Shown here: one piece after another, positions 41,571 through 50,800 of the stretch | How the letters are laid out: each line of letters starts with the position of its first letter | How positions within the stretch are numbered: position 1 is the first letter of the stretch | Assembly: GCF_025947305.1 (NCBI RefSeq) | Contig: NZ_CP110009.1 | Coordinates: 4,195,501 to 4,259,500, forward strand | Direction of reading: 5' to 3' | Source: Flavobacterium sp. N3904 | GTDB lineage: Bacteria; Bacteroidota; Bacteroidia; Flavobacteriales; Flavobacteriaceae | Length of the DNA: 64,000 nucleotides | The notes under the pieces: generated by a model | What the model was told of the DNA's origin: nothing | Seen by the model: only the letters and a program-made list of their open reading frames with translations | Database searches by the model: none | Made by a program: the position numbers and the translations under genes

Positions 41571-43025
41571 ATGGGTAAAATAGGTGGATTTAAAGAATAT
41601 AATAGAGCCGACGAAAGTAACGTTGCTGTTCTAGAAAGAGTATCTAATTATAATGAGTTTACGATTCCGTTAACAAAAGATAAAATCAAAGAACAAGGTT
41701 CTCGATGTATGGATTGCGGAATTCCTTTTTGCCATAGTTCCTGTCCATTAGGAAATTTAATTCCTGATTTTAATGACATGGTACACCAGGAAGAATGGGA
41801 AAGTGCTTTGAAGATTTTACAATCTACAAATAATTTTCCTGAATTTACAGGTCGTTTGTGCCCTGCTCCATGTGAGAAATCATGTGTACTAGGAATAATC
41901 AGCGAACCGGTTGCTATTGAAAATATTGAAAAAAATATAATCGAAAGAGGTTTTGCAGAAGGTTGGATTAAACCTCAAACACCTGAAGTAAGAACTGGAA
42001 AAACGGTTGCTGTTATTGGATCTGGCCCTGCTGGATTAGCGGCGGCTCAACAATTAAATCGCGCGGGACATACCGTTACCGTTTTTGAAAGAGACAATGC
42101 AATTGGTGGTTTATTACGTTATGGGATTCCAAATTTCAAACTGGAAAAGGGAATTATCGATAGACGTGTTAAAGTATTAGAAGCTGAAGGAATTACTTTT
42201 AAAACCAACGTTAACGTAGGAGTTAACTACAGTGTAGAAGAATTAAAAGCTTTCGATTCTATCGTATTATGCGGTGGAGCAACTGAAAGAAGAGGATTGC
42301 CTACAAAAGGTGCCGATAGTAAAGGTGTTGTTCAGGCAATGGATTTCTTGACCCAACAAACCAAAGTGTTGTACGGAGAAAAAATTGAAAACCAAGTAAT
42401 GGCTACTGGAAAAGATGTAATCGTTATTGGTGGTGGAGATACGGGATCGGATTGTGTGGGAACTTCAAACAGACACGGAGCAAAATCAGTGACTAATTTT
42501 GAAATCATGCCAAAACCTCCAGTTGGAAGAAGCGAAACTACTCCATGGCCTTTTTGGCCGTTGCAATTAAAAACATCTTCATCACATGAAGAAGGTTGCA
42601 ACAGAAACTGGTTGATTAATACCAAAGAATTCCTTGCAAACGAAAAAGGAGAACTAGTCGGATTAAAAACCGTTGAAGTAGCATGGAAAATGGTTCCTGG
42701 ACAAAGACCCGAACTTATTGAAAAAGAAGGTTCTGAGAAAATTTGGCCTTGTGACTTGGCATTATTAGCTCTTGGATTTACAGGTCCTGAAAAAACATTA
42801 GCTGAGCAATTAGGTCTGGAAATTGATATGAGAACCAATTATAAAGCGACTAATTATCAAACGAATGTACCACACATTTTTACAGCCGGCGATATGCGAA
42901 GAGGCCAATCTTTAATTGTTTGGGCCATCTCAGAAGGTCGTGAAGCCGCCAGAGAAGTTGATTTATACTTAATGGGTTATACCAATTTACCAACAAAAGG
43001 TAATGGTGATTTACCCGCTTTATAG
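41571..43025 (+). CDS. gltD: Glutamate synthase small subunit
   Basis: The 484-residue beta subunit passes electrons from NADPH through FAD and two 4Fe-4S clusters to GltB. N-terminal cluster ligands: CMDCGIPFCHSSCPLGNLIP and GRLCPAPCEKSCVLGI. The FAD motif is AVIGSGPAGLAAAQQLN and the NADPH motif VIVIGGGDTGSDCVGTSNRH. The closing FTAGDMRRGQSLIVWAISEG is typical. The gene is translationally coupled with gltB (2-bp spacing) and ends in a strong terminator. Confidence 0.97.
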   Translation: MGKIGGFKEYNRADESNVAVLERVSNYNEFTIPLTKDKIKEQGSRCMDCGIPFCHSSCPLGNLIPDFNDMVHQEEWESALKILQSTNNFPEFTGRLCPAPCEKSCVLGIISEPVAIENIEKNIIERGFAEGWIKPQTPEVRTGKTVAVIGSGPAGLAAAQQLNRAGHTVTVFERDNAIGGLLRYGIPNFKLEKGIIDRRVKVLEAEGITFKTNVNVGVNYSVEELKAFDSIVLCGGATERRGLPTKGADSKGVVQAMDFLTQQTKVLYGEKIENQVMATGKDVIVIGGGDTGSDCVGTSNRHGAKSVTNFEIMPKPPVGRSETTPWPFWPLQLKTSSSHEEGCNRNWLINTKEFLANEKGELVGLKTVEVAWKMVPGQRPELIEKEGSEKIWPCDLALLALGFTGPEKTLAEQLGLEIDMRTNYKATNYQTNVPHIFTAGDMRRGQSLIVWAISEGREAAREVDLYLMGYTNLPTKGNGDLPAL

Positions 43026-43043
43026 CATTTGAAATAAAAAATA

Positions 43044-43080
43044 AAATCCCTTGATACCATTTTATCAAGGGATTTGTTTT
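43044..43080 (+). terminator. Terminator of gltBD
   Basis: AAATCCCTTGATA (43044-43056) pairs perfectly with TATCAAGGGATTT (43063-43075), loop CCATTT, followed by GTTTTTTG. Confidence 0.9.
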
Positions 43081-43240
43081 TTGAAGCCATCAGATTTTAA
43101 AATTCGTTAATAATATAATTATTCAACAAAAATTTTGTTAACGATGTAAATGTTTATCGCACTAAATTGACCACCCATTAGATTTATATCACAAAATTTA
43201 AATTATAAGCAAAGTTATAAAAAACAACAAACGACAACTA

Positions 43241-43277
43241 TTTGTTACAATTAAAACAATTTGTTACAATTTGTTAA
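43241..43277 (+). promoter_or_regulatory. Direct repeats upstream of lysA
   Basis: TTTGTTACAATT occurs at 43241-43252 and 43260-43271, and a truncated third copy TTTGTTAAAT begins at 43270. The repeats end about 15 bp before the -33 region of lysA. They could be an operator or chance AT-rich sequence. Confidence 0.35.
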
Positions 43278-43292
43278 ATAATAGTAAATTGT

Positions 43293-43323
43293 TTGGTCGT
43301 ATTACTAAAGAATAATAAATTTG
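43293..43323 (+). promoter_or_regulatory. Promoter of lysA
   Basis: TTG at 43293-43295 (-33) and TAAATTTG at 43316-43323 (-7), 20 bp apart, match the Bacteroidota promoter layout well. Confidence 0.7.
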
Positions 43324-43347
43324 TAAAAAATAATAAGCAAAATCAAG

Positions 43348-44571
43348 ATGCAAGCAAACGATTTACTACACTTAGCAGAACAATTTGGAAGTCCACTTTA
43401 TGTGTATGATGCCGAAAAAATACAATCCCAGTATAATCGATTAACGAAGGCTTTTTCAAAAGTGCCAAATTTACGCATCAATTATGCAATGAAAGCATTG
43501 TCCAATATAGCAATACTTCAATTATTGAGAGATATGGGATCTGGATTGGATACTGTTTCTATTCAAGAAGTACAACTAGGATTACATGCTGGTTATGCAC
43601 CCGAAAAAATATTTTATACTCCAAACGGGGTTTCATTAGAAGAAATTGAAGAAGTTCATGCCTTGGGAGTTCAAATTAATATAGACAACTTGTCTATTTT
43701 AGAACAATTTGGCGCCAAACACCCTCATGTTCCAGTTTGTATTCGTATCAATCCACACGTAATGGCGGGTGGAAATGCCAATATTTCGGTTGGACATATC
43801 GACAGTAAATTTGGAATTTCAGTACATCAATTACCTCATTTGGTTCGAATTGTCGAAAATACCAATATGAATATTGTTGGAATTCACATGCACACAGGTT
43901 CTGATATTTTAGATATTGAAGTATTTTTGTATGCTGCCGAAATATTATTCGACGCCGCCAGAAACTTTAAGAATTTAGAATTTTTAGACTTTGGAAGCGG
44001 ATTTAAAGTGCCTTATAAAAAAGACGATATAGAAACGGACATCGATGAATTGGGGAGAAAACTGTCCAAAAGATTCAACGCTTTCTGTACAGAATATGGT
44101 AAAGATTTGACTTTAATTTTTGAACCAGGTAAATTCTTGGTAAGTGAAGCTGGATTCTTTTTGGCCAAAGTAAATGTCGTAAAACAAACAACTTCAACAG
44201 TATTTGCAGGTATTGACAGTGGATTCAATCACTTGATCCGACCAATGCTTTATGGTTCACAACATTTTATCGAAAACATATCTAATCCAAAAGGAAAAGA
44301 GCGTTTTTACTCTGTTGTTGGATACATTTGCGAAACAGATACATTTGCCACCAACAGAAGAATTTCTGAAATAAAAGAAGGAGACATTTTGTGTTTCCGA
44401 AATGCGGGAGCCTATTGTTTCTCGATGTCTTCCAATTACAATTCAAGATACAAACCAGCAGAAGTTTTATGGATGAATGGACAAGGTTATCTAATCCGGG
44501 CTCATGAAAAATTTGAAGACTTACTTCAAAATCAAATTCCGTTGCCAATAGAATCAGCTGCAATAGTTTAA
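43348..44571 (+). CDS. lysA: Diaminopimelate decarboxylase
   Basis: A 407-residue PLP enzyme that decarboxylates meso-diaminopimelate to lysine, the last step of the pathway that also feeds peptidoglycan. Marks: GSPLYVYDAEKIQSQYNRL, the PLP lysine in INYAMKALSN, HMHTGSDILD, the glycine-rich phosphate-binding LDFGSGFKVPY, FEPGKFLVSEAG and the C-terminal VGYICETDTFA with FRNAGAYCFSMSSNYNSR. Length and order are normal. It is a single-gene unit with promoter and terminator. Confidence 0.95.
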   Translation: MQANDLLHLAEQFGSPLYVYDAEKIQSQYNRLTKAFSKVPNLRINYAMKALSNIAILQLLRDMGSGLDTVSIQEVQLGLHAGYAPEKIFYTPNGVSLEEIEEVHALGVQINIDNLSILEQFGAKHPHVPVCIRINPHVMAGGNANISVGHIDSKFGISVHQLPHLVRIVENTNMNIVGIHMHTGSDILDIEVFLYAAEILFDAARNFKNLEFLDFGSGFKVPYKKDDIETDIDELGRKLSKRFNAFCTEYGKDLTLIFEPGKFLVSEAGFFLAKVNVVKQTTSTVFAGIDSGFNHLIRPMLYGSQHFIENISNPKGKERFYSVVGYICETDTFATNRRISEIKEGDILCFRNAGAYCFSMSSNYNSRYKPAEVLWMNGQGYLIRAHEKFEDLLQNQIPLPIESAAIV

Positions 44572-44582
44572 TTAACAAAAAT

Positions 44583-44614
44583 AATCCCGAAACTTTCATA
44601 TTTTGGGATTTTTA
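44583..44614 (+). terminator. Terminator of lysA
   Basis: AATCCCGAAA (44583-44592) pairs with TTTTGGGATT (44601-44610) with one G-T wobble, followed by TTTAA. Convergent with the cytochrome gene. Confidence 0.75.
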
Positions 44615-44637
44615 ATTTTAAATTAGAACATATAACT

Positions 44638-45606
44638 CTATGGGTTCACGAACTTCTCAACACTATTATGAATTGGCTTAACCGTTTTCAAATATGCATA
44701 AATTGCTTTCAAATCTTGTTCTTTCATCCCACCGTACATTGTCCAAGGCATAACCGTATTAAAAAGTCCTTTTGAAATTTTATTAGGAACATAAGTGCTG
44801 TCTGTATACGTTTTAAAACGTTTAACAAAATCATTTTCAGACCACTTACCAATACCTGTAATTTTATCTTGTGTAATATTAGCTGATCTAACTATTCCTC
44901 CCGTCACCATTGGAAACTCAAACCCTCCAGCTAATTCCATTCCTTCAATAGGTTTTCCATTTTCTTGTTTTGAATGACATTCTGAACAAGAAGCCGCATT
45001 AAATAAATAACCTCCATAGGCGACCACTTCGGTTTCATTTGGTTTATCCGAAAAATGAGGCTCTTTCGGAATTGTATTAATAATAAAACTCATTGGAAAA
45101 TCAGCTTTGGATCCTGGAACAACATTTTCAATGGGTTCTAATGTTCGCAAATACACAATTATAGATTCTAAATCCTCTTTATCCATTTGTCCAAAATGAG
45201 GATGTGGCATAACTGGAAACAACGCATTGCCGTTTTTAGAAACACCACTTGCAATCGCTCTCATAACCTCGGCATCTGTCCAATCTCCGATACCGGAAGG
45301 TGTAATATTTTTTGAATAAAAACTACCTGGAAAACCAAACCTTTGATCAAAAACTTCACCTCCTTTACCAATAGTTCCTTCAACCAAAGGTCCAGAAAAC
45401 TCGCTCCAATTTCGAGTTGAATGGCAATCAACACAAACACAAACATGATTAGCCAAATACTTACCGCGTTCCAATTTACTTACTGTGGGCTTAATGCTTA
45501 GATATTCCATTTTTCCAACATTTGGCAATGCCAACTTTACATACAATAAAAGCACAACTATACCTATTACAAGAAACAACAAAACTCCTTTGACAATTTT
45601 CTTCAT
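44638..45606 (-). CDS. Membrane-anchored diheme cytochrome c
   Basis: With the ATG at 45606 the protein has 322 residues: MKKIVKGVLLFLVIGIVVLL forms an N-terminal anchor. An ATG 11 codons upstream would put extra residues before the anchor and is less likely. The two heme c motifs are VCVDCHS near residue 61 and CSECHSK near residue 212. Each half is a class I cytochrome c domain with a later Met ligand (PVMPHPHF; VMPWTMYGG). It faces the periplasm and carries electrons, partner unknown; similar proteins occur with alcohol dehydrogenases or in respiratory chains. Confidence 0.85.
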   Translation of the reverse strand: MKKIVKGVLLFLVIGIVVLLLYVKLALPNVGKMEYLSIKPTVSKLERGKYLANHVCVCVDCHSTRNWSEFSGPLVEGTIGKGGEVFDQRFGFPGSFYSKNITPSGIGDWTDAEVMRAIASGVSKNGNALFPVMPHPHFGQMDKEDLESIIVYLRTLEPIENVVPGSKADFPMSFIINTIPKEPHFSDKPNETEVVAYGGYLFNAASCSECHSKQENGKPIEGMELAGGFEFPMVTGGIVRSANITQDKITGIGKWSENDFVKRFKTYTDSTYVPNKISKGLFNTVMPWTMYGGMKEQDLKAIYAYLKTVKPIHNSVEKFVNP

Positions 45607-45702
45607 AGTTAAAATCAACAAATTAATTAAACATTTCAAATTTAACCGTGTTTAATTCAAAAACACTATTTCAAAAATAAGAAAAAAAGTAATAAAAATA
45701 AA

Positions 45703-45738
45703 AAAATCCCATTTGCCTCAACAAATGGGATTTTGTTT
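45703..45738 (-). terminator. Terminator of the PafA-type phosphatase gene
   Basis: AAAATCCCATTTG (45703-45715) pairs perfectly with CAAATGGGATTTT (45722-45734). On the minus strand it is followed by an A/T-rich tail; it lies 18 bp after the stop codon of the phosphatase. Confidence 0.8.
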
Positions 45739-45751
45739 CCGTAAAAAAAAT

Positions 45752-47368
45752 TTATTTTTTTACAAACAATTCTTCCAAAACTTCACCCTCAGTGCCATTT
45801 GGTGTAGTAATTTTTAGCATTTTAGAAAGTGTCGGAGCTATTTCTGTAATATATTCTTTTTTATTAGATTCTCCTTTTGGAACATGCCAACCATAAAAAA
45901 GCAAAGGCACATTGGTATCATAACTATTTGGCGTTCCATGTGTAGTTCCAGTTTCTATGCTTTCCAAATACCCAGCACCTTGAAGAATAACAAGATCGCC
46001 ACTTTGTTTAGGATCATATCCTTTAAAAATAAAATTCAAATAATAATCTTGGCCAGTAGCTCCCAAAATTTCTTCTTGGGTATATACTCTTTTTACAAAC
46101 TCTTGTGTCATCAAAAAGTCTTTGAAGCTTTGTGCAACTTTATTCAGTTCCAAACCTTTTTCCTTTATAAGATCTCTGTTCAGGTAAACATTAAAATTAG
46201 AATAATTCAAAACCAAATTAACTCCATAAGTATCCATCGAAAATTTATTCATCGAATTAAAAGTTTCCTTTGAAGGTACGTTGGTTACATTGTATTTATG
46301 ATCTTTCAAATAAATCGGGTTTTCGGCAACAGCATGATCTGCTGTCAAGAAAACCAAGTAATTATCCTTGCCGATAGTTTTATCCAAATACTCCAAAAAT
46401 GTTGCAATGGTAAGATCCAAACGCAAATAGGTATCCTGAATTTCCATTGATCTAGGACCAAAAGTATGCCCCACATAATCAGTTGACGAAAAACTTACCG
46501 CCAAGAAATCAGTAACATTATCTTTTCCTAATTCTTCTTTATCGATCGCTCTCATGGCCAATTCTGCCAAGAAATCATTTCCGAAAGGAGTCGATTTTAA
46601 AACTTCCATTCCGGTTTCTTTATAAATTTTTACCAAATCATAAGGAAATACTGGCGGTAACGATTTATCTAATCTTCCTTCATACGGGTTATTATCAGGC
46701 AAACTTTCGTTATACGTTTCAATAGGTTTCAACAAACCCCATCCTTTATTTAAGTATTTCATGTAATTCTTTTCGTCATTGAATTGAGTTACCCAATCCG
46801 GCATTTTTTCGCCATAAAAACTGCTCGAAATAAACGCACCCGATTTGGTACACCAAAAAGCCCAGTTGGCAAAATGTCCCGCTGGCAAAATAGCACCGCG
46901 GTCCTTAATGCTCAAGCCAATCACTTTTCCTTGAAAGTTTGTTGCCATTCGCAATTCATCCGTAATTGTAGTACTCAAAAGATTTTTTGGAGACATTGCC
47001 CCCTCTTTTTCAGTACCTTCCACAAGCGTTTTTACACTGGCATCATCTGTACAATACATACTTTTTCCGATAGATCGAATGTACCAATCATTGCCAATAA
47101 TCCCATGAGTTGAAGGAGTTGTACCTGAATAAATAGAAGCATGCCCCGGAGCAGTAAATGTAGGTACGTAATTATAATTCATATTATAAAAAGTAAAACC
47201 CTTATTCATTAATCGCTTAAAACCTTTGTCTGAAAAATCATCTGAAAATCGGTACAAATACTCCATTTTCATTTGATCGACAACAATACCAACAACCAAT
47301 TTAGGACGCTGTTGTGCTTGACTTTGAATAGCAAAAACACATACTAAAAACAAAATAATTTTTTTCAT
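45752..47368 (-). CDS. pafA: Alkaline phosphatase of the PafA type
   Basis: A 538-residue exported phosphatase (signal MKKIILFLVCVFAIQSQAQ). It belongs to the PafA group of the alkaline phosphatase superfamily, zinc phosphomonoesterases that are made irrespective of phosphate. The nucleophile is Thr72 in PTFTAPGHAS; metal ligands are Asp31 in VVDQM, the pattern DYVGHTFGP, TADHAVAE, and the late His in TTHGTPNSYD. It releases phosphate from organic phosphates in the periplasm. Length and spacing are normal. It has its own promoter and terminator. Confidence 0.9.
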   Translation of the reverse strand: MKKIILFLVCVFAIQSQAQQRPKLVVGIVVDQMKMEYLYRFSDDFSDKGFKRLMNKGFTFYNMNYNYVPTFTAPGHASIYSGTTPSTHGIIGNDWYIRSIGKSMYCTDDASVKTLVEGTEKEGAMSPKNLLSTTITDELRMATNFQGKVIGLSIKDRGAILPAGHFANWAFWCTKSGAFISSSFYGEKMPDWVTQFNDEKNYMKYLNKGWGLLKPIETYNESLPDNNPYEGRLDKSLPPVFPYDLVKIYKETGMEVLKSTPFGNDFLAELAMRAIDKEELGKDNVTDFLAVSFSSTDYVGHTFGPRSMEIQDTYLRLDLTIATFLEYLDKTIGKDNYLVFLTADHAVAENPIYLKDHKYNVTNVPSKETFNSMNKFSMDTYGVNLVLNYSNFNVYLNRDLIKEKGLELNKVAQSFKDFLMTQEFVKRVYTQEEILGATGQDYYLNFIFKGYDPKQSGDLVILQGAGYLESIETGTTHGTPNSYDTNVPLLFYGWHVPKGESNKKEYITEIAPTLSKMLKITTPNGTEGEVLEELFVKK

Positions 47369-47388
47369 ACTATATTTTAAAAAGTATA

Positions 47389-47396
47389 CAAAAATA
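47389..47396 (-). promoter_or_regulatory. -7 promoter box of the phosphatase gene
   Basis: On the minus strand TATTTTTG fits TAnnTTTG, 20 bp before the ATG at 47368. Confidence 0.55.
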
Positions 47397-47664
47397 CACT
47401 TTATCCTTTACATAAATTAAAATGCACAACAACTAAAGCAATAAATTAATCAATACTTAACCTAAAATTATTAAATATTGAAATCTTTCAAGTATTACCA
47501 TACAAGAAAAAGCAACCAAATTTATTTTACTCATATTCGTCTTCTAAGCACTAATTTAATTCAGAATCCTAATTACAAAGAACATTATATTTTAGTCCCA
47601 TATTTTGAACCGATTTTCAGAAACCACCTTTTTTTATCAAATACAGAACTTGCTAAACAAAAAA
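47397..47664. other. Intergenic region without a supported gene
   Basis: A 69-codon plus-strand ORF (47478-47687) lies here, but it has no homology signature and its last codons lie inside a terminator hairpin. No RNA or repeat was recognised. Confidence 0.45.
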
Positions 47665-47699
47665 TCCATCAAGAAATTAAAGCTTAATTTCTTGATGGA
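47665..47699 (-). terminator. Terminator of the 136-aa secreted protein gene
   Basis: TCCATCAAGAAATTAA (47665-47680) and its full complement (47684-47699) leave a 3-nt loop. On the minus strand it is followed by TTTTTTGT. Confidence 0.8.
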
Positions 47700-47755
47700 C
47701 AAAAAAATTATAAATTGAATTAATATTTTGAATGAGGCATTATAAAAAAAATACT

Positions 47756-48166
47756 TTAATCTAAATTGACTATGTTATAAGCCAGCACCCTGTCCTCATA
47801 TTTTACATAAAGTTGCTTTCTATTGTCTTGATTTTTTCTGGTTATAAAAGAAAGGGTACAATCTTCTCCGCTATTGTCTTTACAAACAAAAGAATAAACA
47901 ATATCAGTATTGTTTTCTTCGGCAGGAAGGTATTCAACTATTTCAAACAGCTGAATTACTTCTGAATAAATAACAATTCTATTTTTCTTGGTATCCAAAT
48001 TAATAATTATATTAACCGGAACTAATTCAGACCATTTCCCAAATTTATCCTTCTCTTTTTGAGAAATACTCAATCCTGTTGTTTTGAATTTATAGGCTTG
48101 ACTAAACCCTTGATTCAAACCAAAAAATAGAAATAATAATAAAAAACATATTTTTAACTTATTCAT
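47756..48166 (-). CDS. Small secreted protein, unknown
   Basis: A 136-residue protein with the signal peptide MNKLKICFLLLFLFFGLNQG (cleaved after FSQ). The mature 110 residues are beta-rich with FGKWSELVPVNIIINLDTKK, NRIVIYSEVIQLFEIVEYLP, and CTLSFITRKNQDNRKQLYVK. Two Cys (VCKDNSGEDC) may form a disulfide. The small-strand pattern is common among unannotated periplasmic proteins of flavobacteria. It has its own promoter in the 37-bp gap behind the nitronate monooxygenase gene. Confidence 0.7.
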   Translation of the reverse strand: MNKLKICFLLLFLFFGLNQGFSQAYKFKTTGLSISQKEKDKFGKWSELVPVNIIINLDTKKNRIVIYSEVIQLFEIVEYLPAEENNTDIVYSFVCKDNSGEDCTLSFITRKNQDNRKQLYVKYEDRVLAYNIVNLD

Positions 48167-48189
48167 TGTTTATAGAATTAGTGCAATAA

Positions 48190-48197
48190 CAAATGTA
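48190..48197 (-). promoter_or_regulatory. -7 promoter box for the 136-aa gene
   Basis: On the minus strand TACATTTG fits TAnnTTTG, 23 bp before the ATG at 48166. Confidence 0.6.
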
Positions 48198-48203
48198 AGA
48201 AAT

Positions 48204-49148
48204 TTAAAAATCAAATAATACTACTTCGCTTTTTGCTTTTTCAAAATCGGTAATCATCTCGTTAATAATATCTTTAACTGGCAATATTTGCTTTATTAAT
48301 CCAGCAATTTGACCTATTTCCAATTCTCCTTCAATCAAATCTCCTTCAAACATTCCGCGCTTGGCCCTTGCTCTGCCTAATAATGCTATTAATTCTTCTT
48401 TTGTCGGGCACGTTTCATATAATTGCTGTATGTCTTGGTAAAACTTATTTTTGATTAATCGAACTGGTGCCAGTTCTTTTAAAGTCAGTTGGGTCCCCCC
48501 TTCTTGAAGATCAACAATCAATTGTTTGAAATTTTGATGACAAGATGACTCCAACGAAGCCGCAAAACGACTCCCAACCTGAACACCATCGGCCCCAAGA
48601 ACCATTGCTGCAAGCATTCCACGACCGGTTGCAATTCCCCCAGCGGCAATCAGAGGAATCGAAATTTTATCTTTCACCATCGGAATCAAAGTAAGCGTTG
48701 TGGTTTCCTCTCTTCCATTGTGTCCACCCGCTTCAAAACCTTCAGCTACAACCGCATCTACTCCTGCATCTTGCGCCTTTAATGCAAATACAGAACTACT
48801 TACTACATGCACAACCGTTATACCATTTTCTTTCAAAAAAGGAGTCCACGTTTTAGGATTTCCTGCCGATGTGAAAACTATTTTTACTCCTTCATCAACA
48901 ATAATTTTCATTATTTCGTCAATATTAGGATACAACATCGGAACGTTTACTCCAAAAGGCTTGCTCGTTACTTTTTTACACTTTTGAATGTGTTCTCTCA
49001 ATACATCCGGATACATAGAACCCGCACCAATCAAACCTAACCCTCCTGCATTACTCACGGCACTTGCTAGTTTGTAACCACTATTCCAAATCATTCCTCC
49101 TTGAATTATTGGGTATTTAATATTGAAAAGGCTTGTAATTTTGTTCAT
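48204..49148 (-). CDS. Nitronate monooxygenase (2-nitropropane dioxygenase type)
   Basis: A 314-residue FMN-dependent TIM-barrel enzyme that oxidises nitronates. Marks: NIKYPIIQGGMIWNS at the N-terminus, SNAGGLGLIGAGSM, VAEGFEAGGHNGREETTTLT, IPLIAAGGIATGRGMLAAM and the FMN phosphate site LGADGVQVGSRFAAS. The C-terminus is a helical tail. Related proteins also act as enoyl-ACP reductases (FabK); the EAGGHNGR box is shared, so this alternative remains. It lies 14 bp behind the subtilase gene, in the same transcript as mnmA. Confidence 0.88.
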   Translation of the reverse strand: MNKITSLFNIKYPIIQGGMIWNSGYKLASAVSNAGGLGLIGAGSMYPDVLREHIQKCKKVTSKPFGVNVPMLYPNIDEIMKIIVDEGVKIVFTSAGNPKTWTPFLKENGITVVHVVSSSVFALKAQDAGVDAVVAEGFEAGGHNGREETTTLTLIPMVKDKISIPLIAAGGIATGRGMLAAMVLGADGVQVGSRFAASLESSCHQNFKQLIVDLQEGGTQLTLKELAPVRLIKNKFYQDIQQLYETCPTKEELIALLGRARAKRGMFEGDLIEGELEIGQIAGLIKQILPVKDIINEMITDFEKAKSEVVLFDF

Positions 49149-49162
49149 ATAAAAAAACGGCT

Positions 49163-50776
49163 TTATTGTTTGATAATTTTTCCTGTTTTCAAGGTTCCAT
49201 TCAAATTCAACCGATAGAAATAAATTCCTGTATCTATAGATTTTAAAGAAATAGACTTAGTATTCTTGTCGATTGTTTGGTCTAAAATAGTTTTTCCTAA
49301 AATATTAAAAACACAAATCCTCCCGGTATCACTATCAGAAGAAAGAGTAATACTTACAACATCAGTTGTTGGATTGGGATATATAATAATGTCTGTTTGT
49401 GAGTAATCATTTACTCCTAATCCATTGGACAAAGCCGAACTAAAATCAGGAATTCCATACCCATAATGATTATTTGGACTAGAATATGTATCGGCAGATT
49501 TTACAATTAAATCTTTAATTTCTTGATTGGTTTTATCGGGAAACGCTTGCCATAAACAAGCCACCATTCCCGCCATAATTGGACTCGAAAAAGACGTTCC
49601 ATCTTTCGTTATAATATTTCCAGAAGGATTAGACAAAACAGCTGCTTGCCCTTGTGCCATAACATCCGGTTTTACTCTTCCATCAAACGAAGGACCAATC
49701 GAGCTAAAACTCGTTTTCGTTTTCGTGGCATTTACTGCTCCAACCGTAAGCACCGAAATTCCATCTGCTGGAACTGCTATATGCGGATTTACGGCCGTTC
49801 CTTCATTCCCCGCAGATGCTACCACAATCATTCCACGAGAAAAAGCGATTTCGGCTCCTCGCGTCATAAAAGCAGTCTTGCCATCCATTTCATTATAGGT
49901 ATGATTGTAAGTTGTATTATCAAACTCAAAATAGCCCAATGAAGTATTGATAACATCTACTCCCAAACTATCTGCTTTCTCAGCTGCTTCGACCCAATAC
50001 GATTCTTCGACAGGGTTTTCAGCATTATTATCTTCTGTAATAAACAAATAATATGAGGCGTCTGGAGCTGTCCCTACAAGCGCATTATCTTTATAGCCGC
50101 CCATACAAGATAACACCATAGCTCCATGTGAATCTCCTGAATAAAAATTAGTGTTTCTATTCACAAAATCATAACCACCCAAAATTTGATTATTGTCTCT
50201 TAATCGTTGAAAAGGCTGAGCAGTATCTACACCGGGAAAACCCGCATCCATAACCGCAATTATTTTTTCCGAACCCGTATAATTTTGTTGGTGTAATAAA
50301 TCTCCTTTAAGCATCTGAATTTGATTGGCAGAGCTACCATAAGCGTAATCAATCTTAGTTTCCAGTACTTTATTGACGGCTTTCATTTTGGCAGAAAGTA
50401 CTTTTTTCCCAGTTGAATTGAGCGCTTTATTGGCAAAATCGACCTTTTCAACAAAAGAAAAAGATTTTAAAGAATTAATTTGTGCTTGTGTTCCTCGAAT
50501 ATGCAAAGCATTCAACCATTTGGATTTTGCCATGACGGTAATTCCCGAAACTGCTTTAATTTTACTAATAAAACTGAGGTCGATAGGAATATCTTTAGAA
50601 TCCAAAGGAATATTTTGTTTGGTTCTTCGATCTAAAGCTCTTTGCGAAAGCATTCCCAAAGGATTGTCATAATACATTTGAGCATTATTTTTAACATTAA
50701 AATAGACCCAGGCATCTTCTTGGGAAAACCCAGAGAAACAAGAAAATAACAAAATAAAAAACAAAATTTTTTTCAT
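49163..50776 (-). CDS. S8 family serine peptidase with T9SS sorting domain
   Basis: A 537-residue subtilase with the signal peptide MKKILFFILLFSCFSGFSQ. Catalytic triad: Asp in IIAVMDAGFPGVD, His in SGDSHGAMVLSCMGG, Ser in DGTSFSSPIMAGM. The oxyanion Asn is in VVASAGNEGTA. An N-terminal region of about 150 residues is a pro-domain. The last 75 residues (IIIYPNPTTDVVSIT to TGKIIKQ) are a type A C-terminal domain that directs export through the type IX secretion system and cell-surface attachment. It is encoded between mnmA and the nitronate monooxygenase gene with short gaps. Confidence 0.93.
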   Translation of the reverse strand: MKKILFFILLFSCFSGFSQEDAWVYFNVKNNAQMYYDNPLGMLSQRALDRRTKQNIPLDSKDIPIDLSFISKIKAVSGITVMAKSKWLNALHIRGTQAQINSLKSFSFVEKVDFANKALNSTGKKVLSAKMKAVNKVLETKIDYAYGSSANQIQMLKGDLLHQQNYTGSEKIIAVMDAGFPGVDTAQPFQRLRDNNQILGGYDFVNRNTNFYSGDSHGAMVLSCMGGYKDNALVGTAPDASYYLFITEDNNAENPVEESYWVEAAEKADSLGVDVINTSLGYFEFDNTTYNHTYNEMDGKTAFMTRGAEIAFSRGMIVVASAGNEGTAVNPHIAVPADGISVLTVGAVNATKTKTSFSSIGPSFDGRVKPDVMAQGQAAVLSNPSGNIITKDGTSFSSPIMAGMVACLWQAFPDKTNQEIKDLIVKSADTYSSPNNHYGYGIPDFSSALSNGLGVNDYSQTDIIIYPNPTTDVVSITLSSDSDTGRICVFNILGKTILDQTIDKNTKSISLKSIDTGIYFYRLNLNGTLKTGKIIKQ

Positions 50777-50800
50777 GCTTTGTTACATTAATAATTTGAT

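Noticed and set aside
47478..47687. 69-codon plus-strand ORF
   Set aside because: Its 3' end lies inside the terminator of the opposite-strand gene, and it has no recognisable features.
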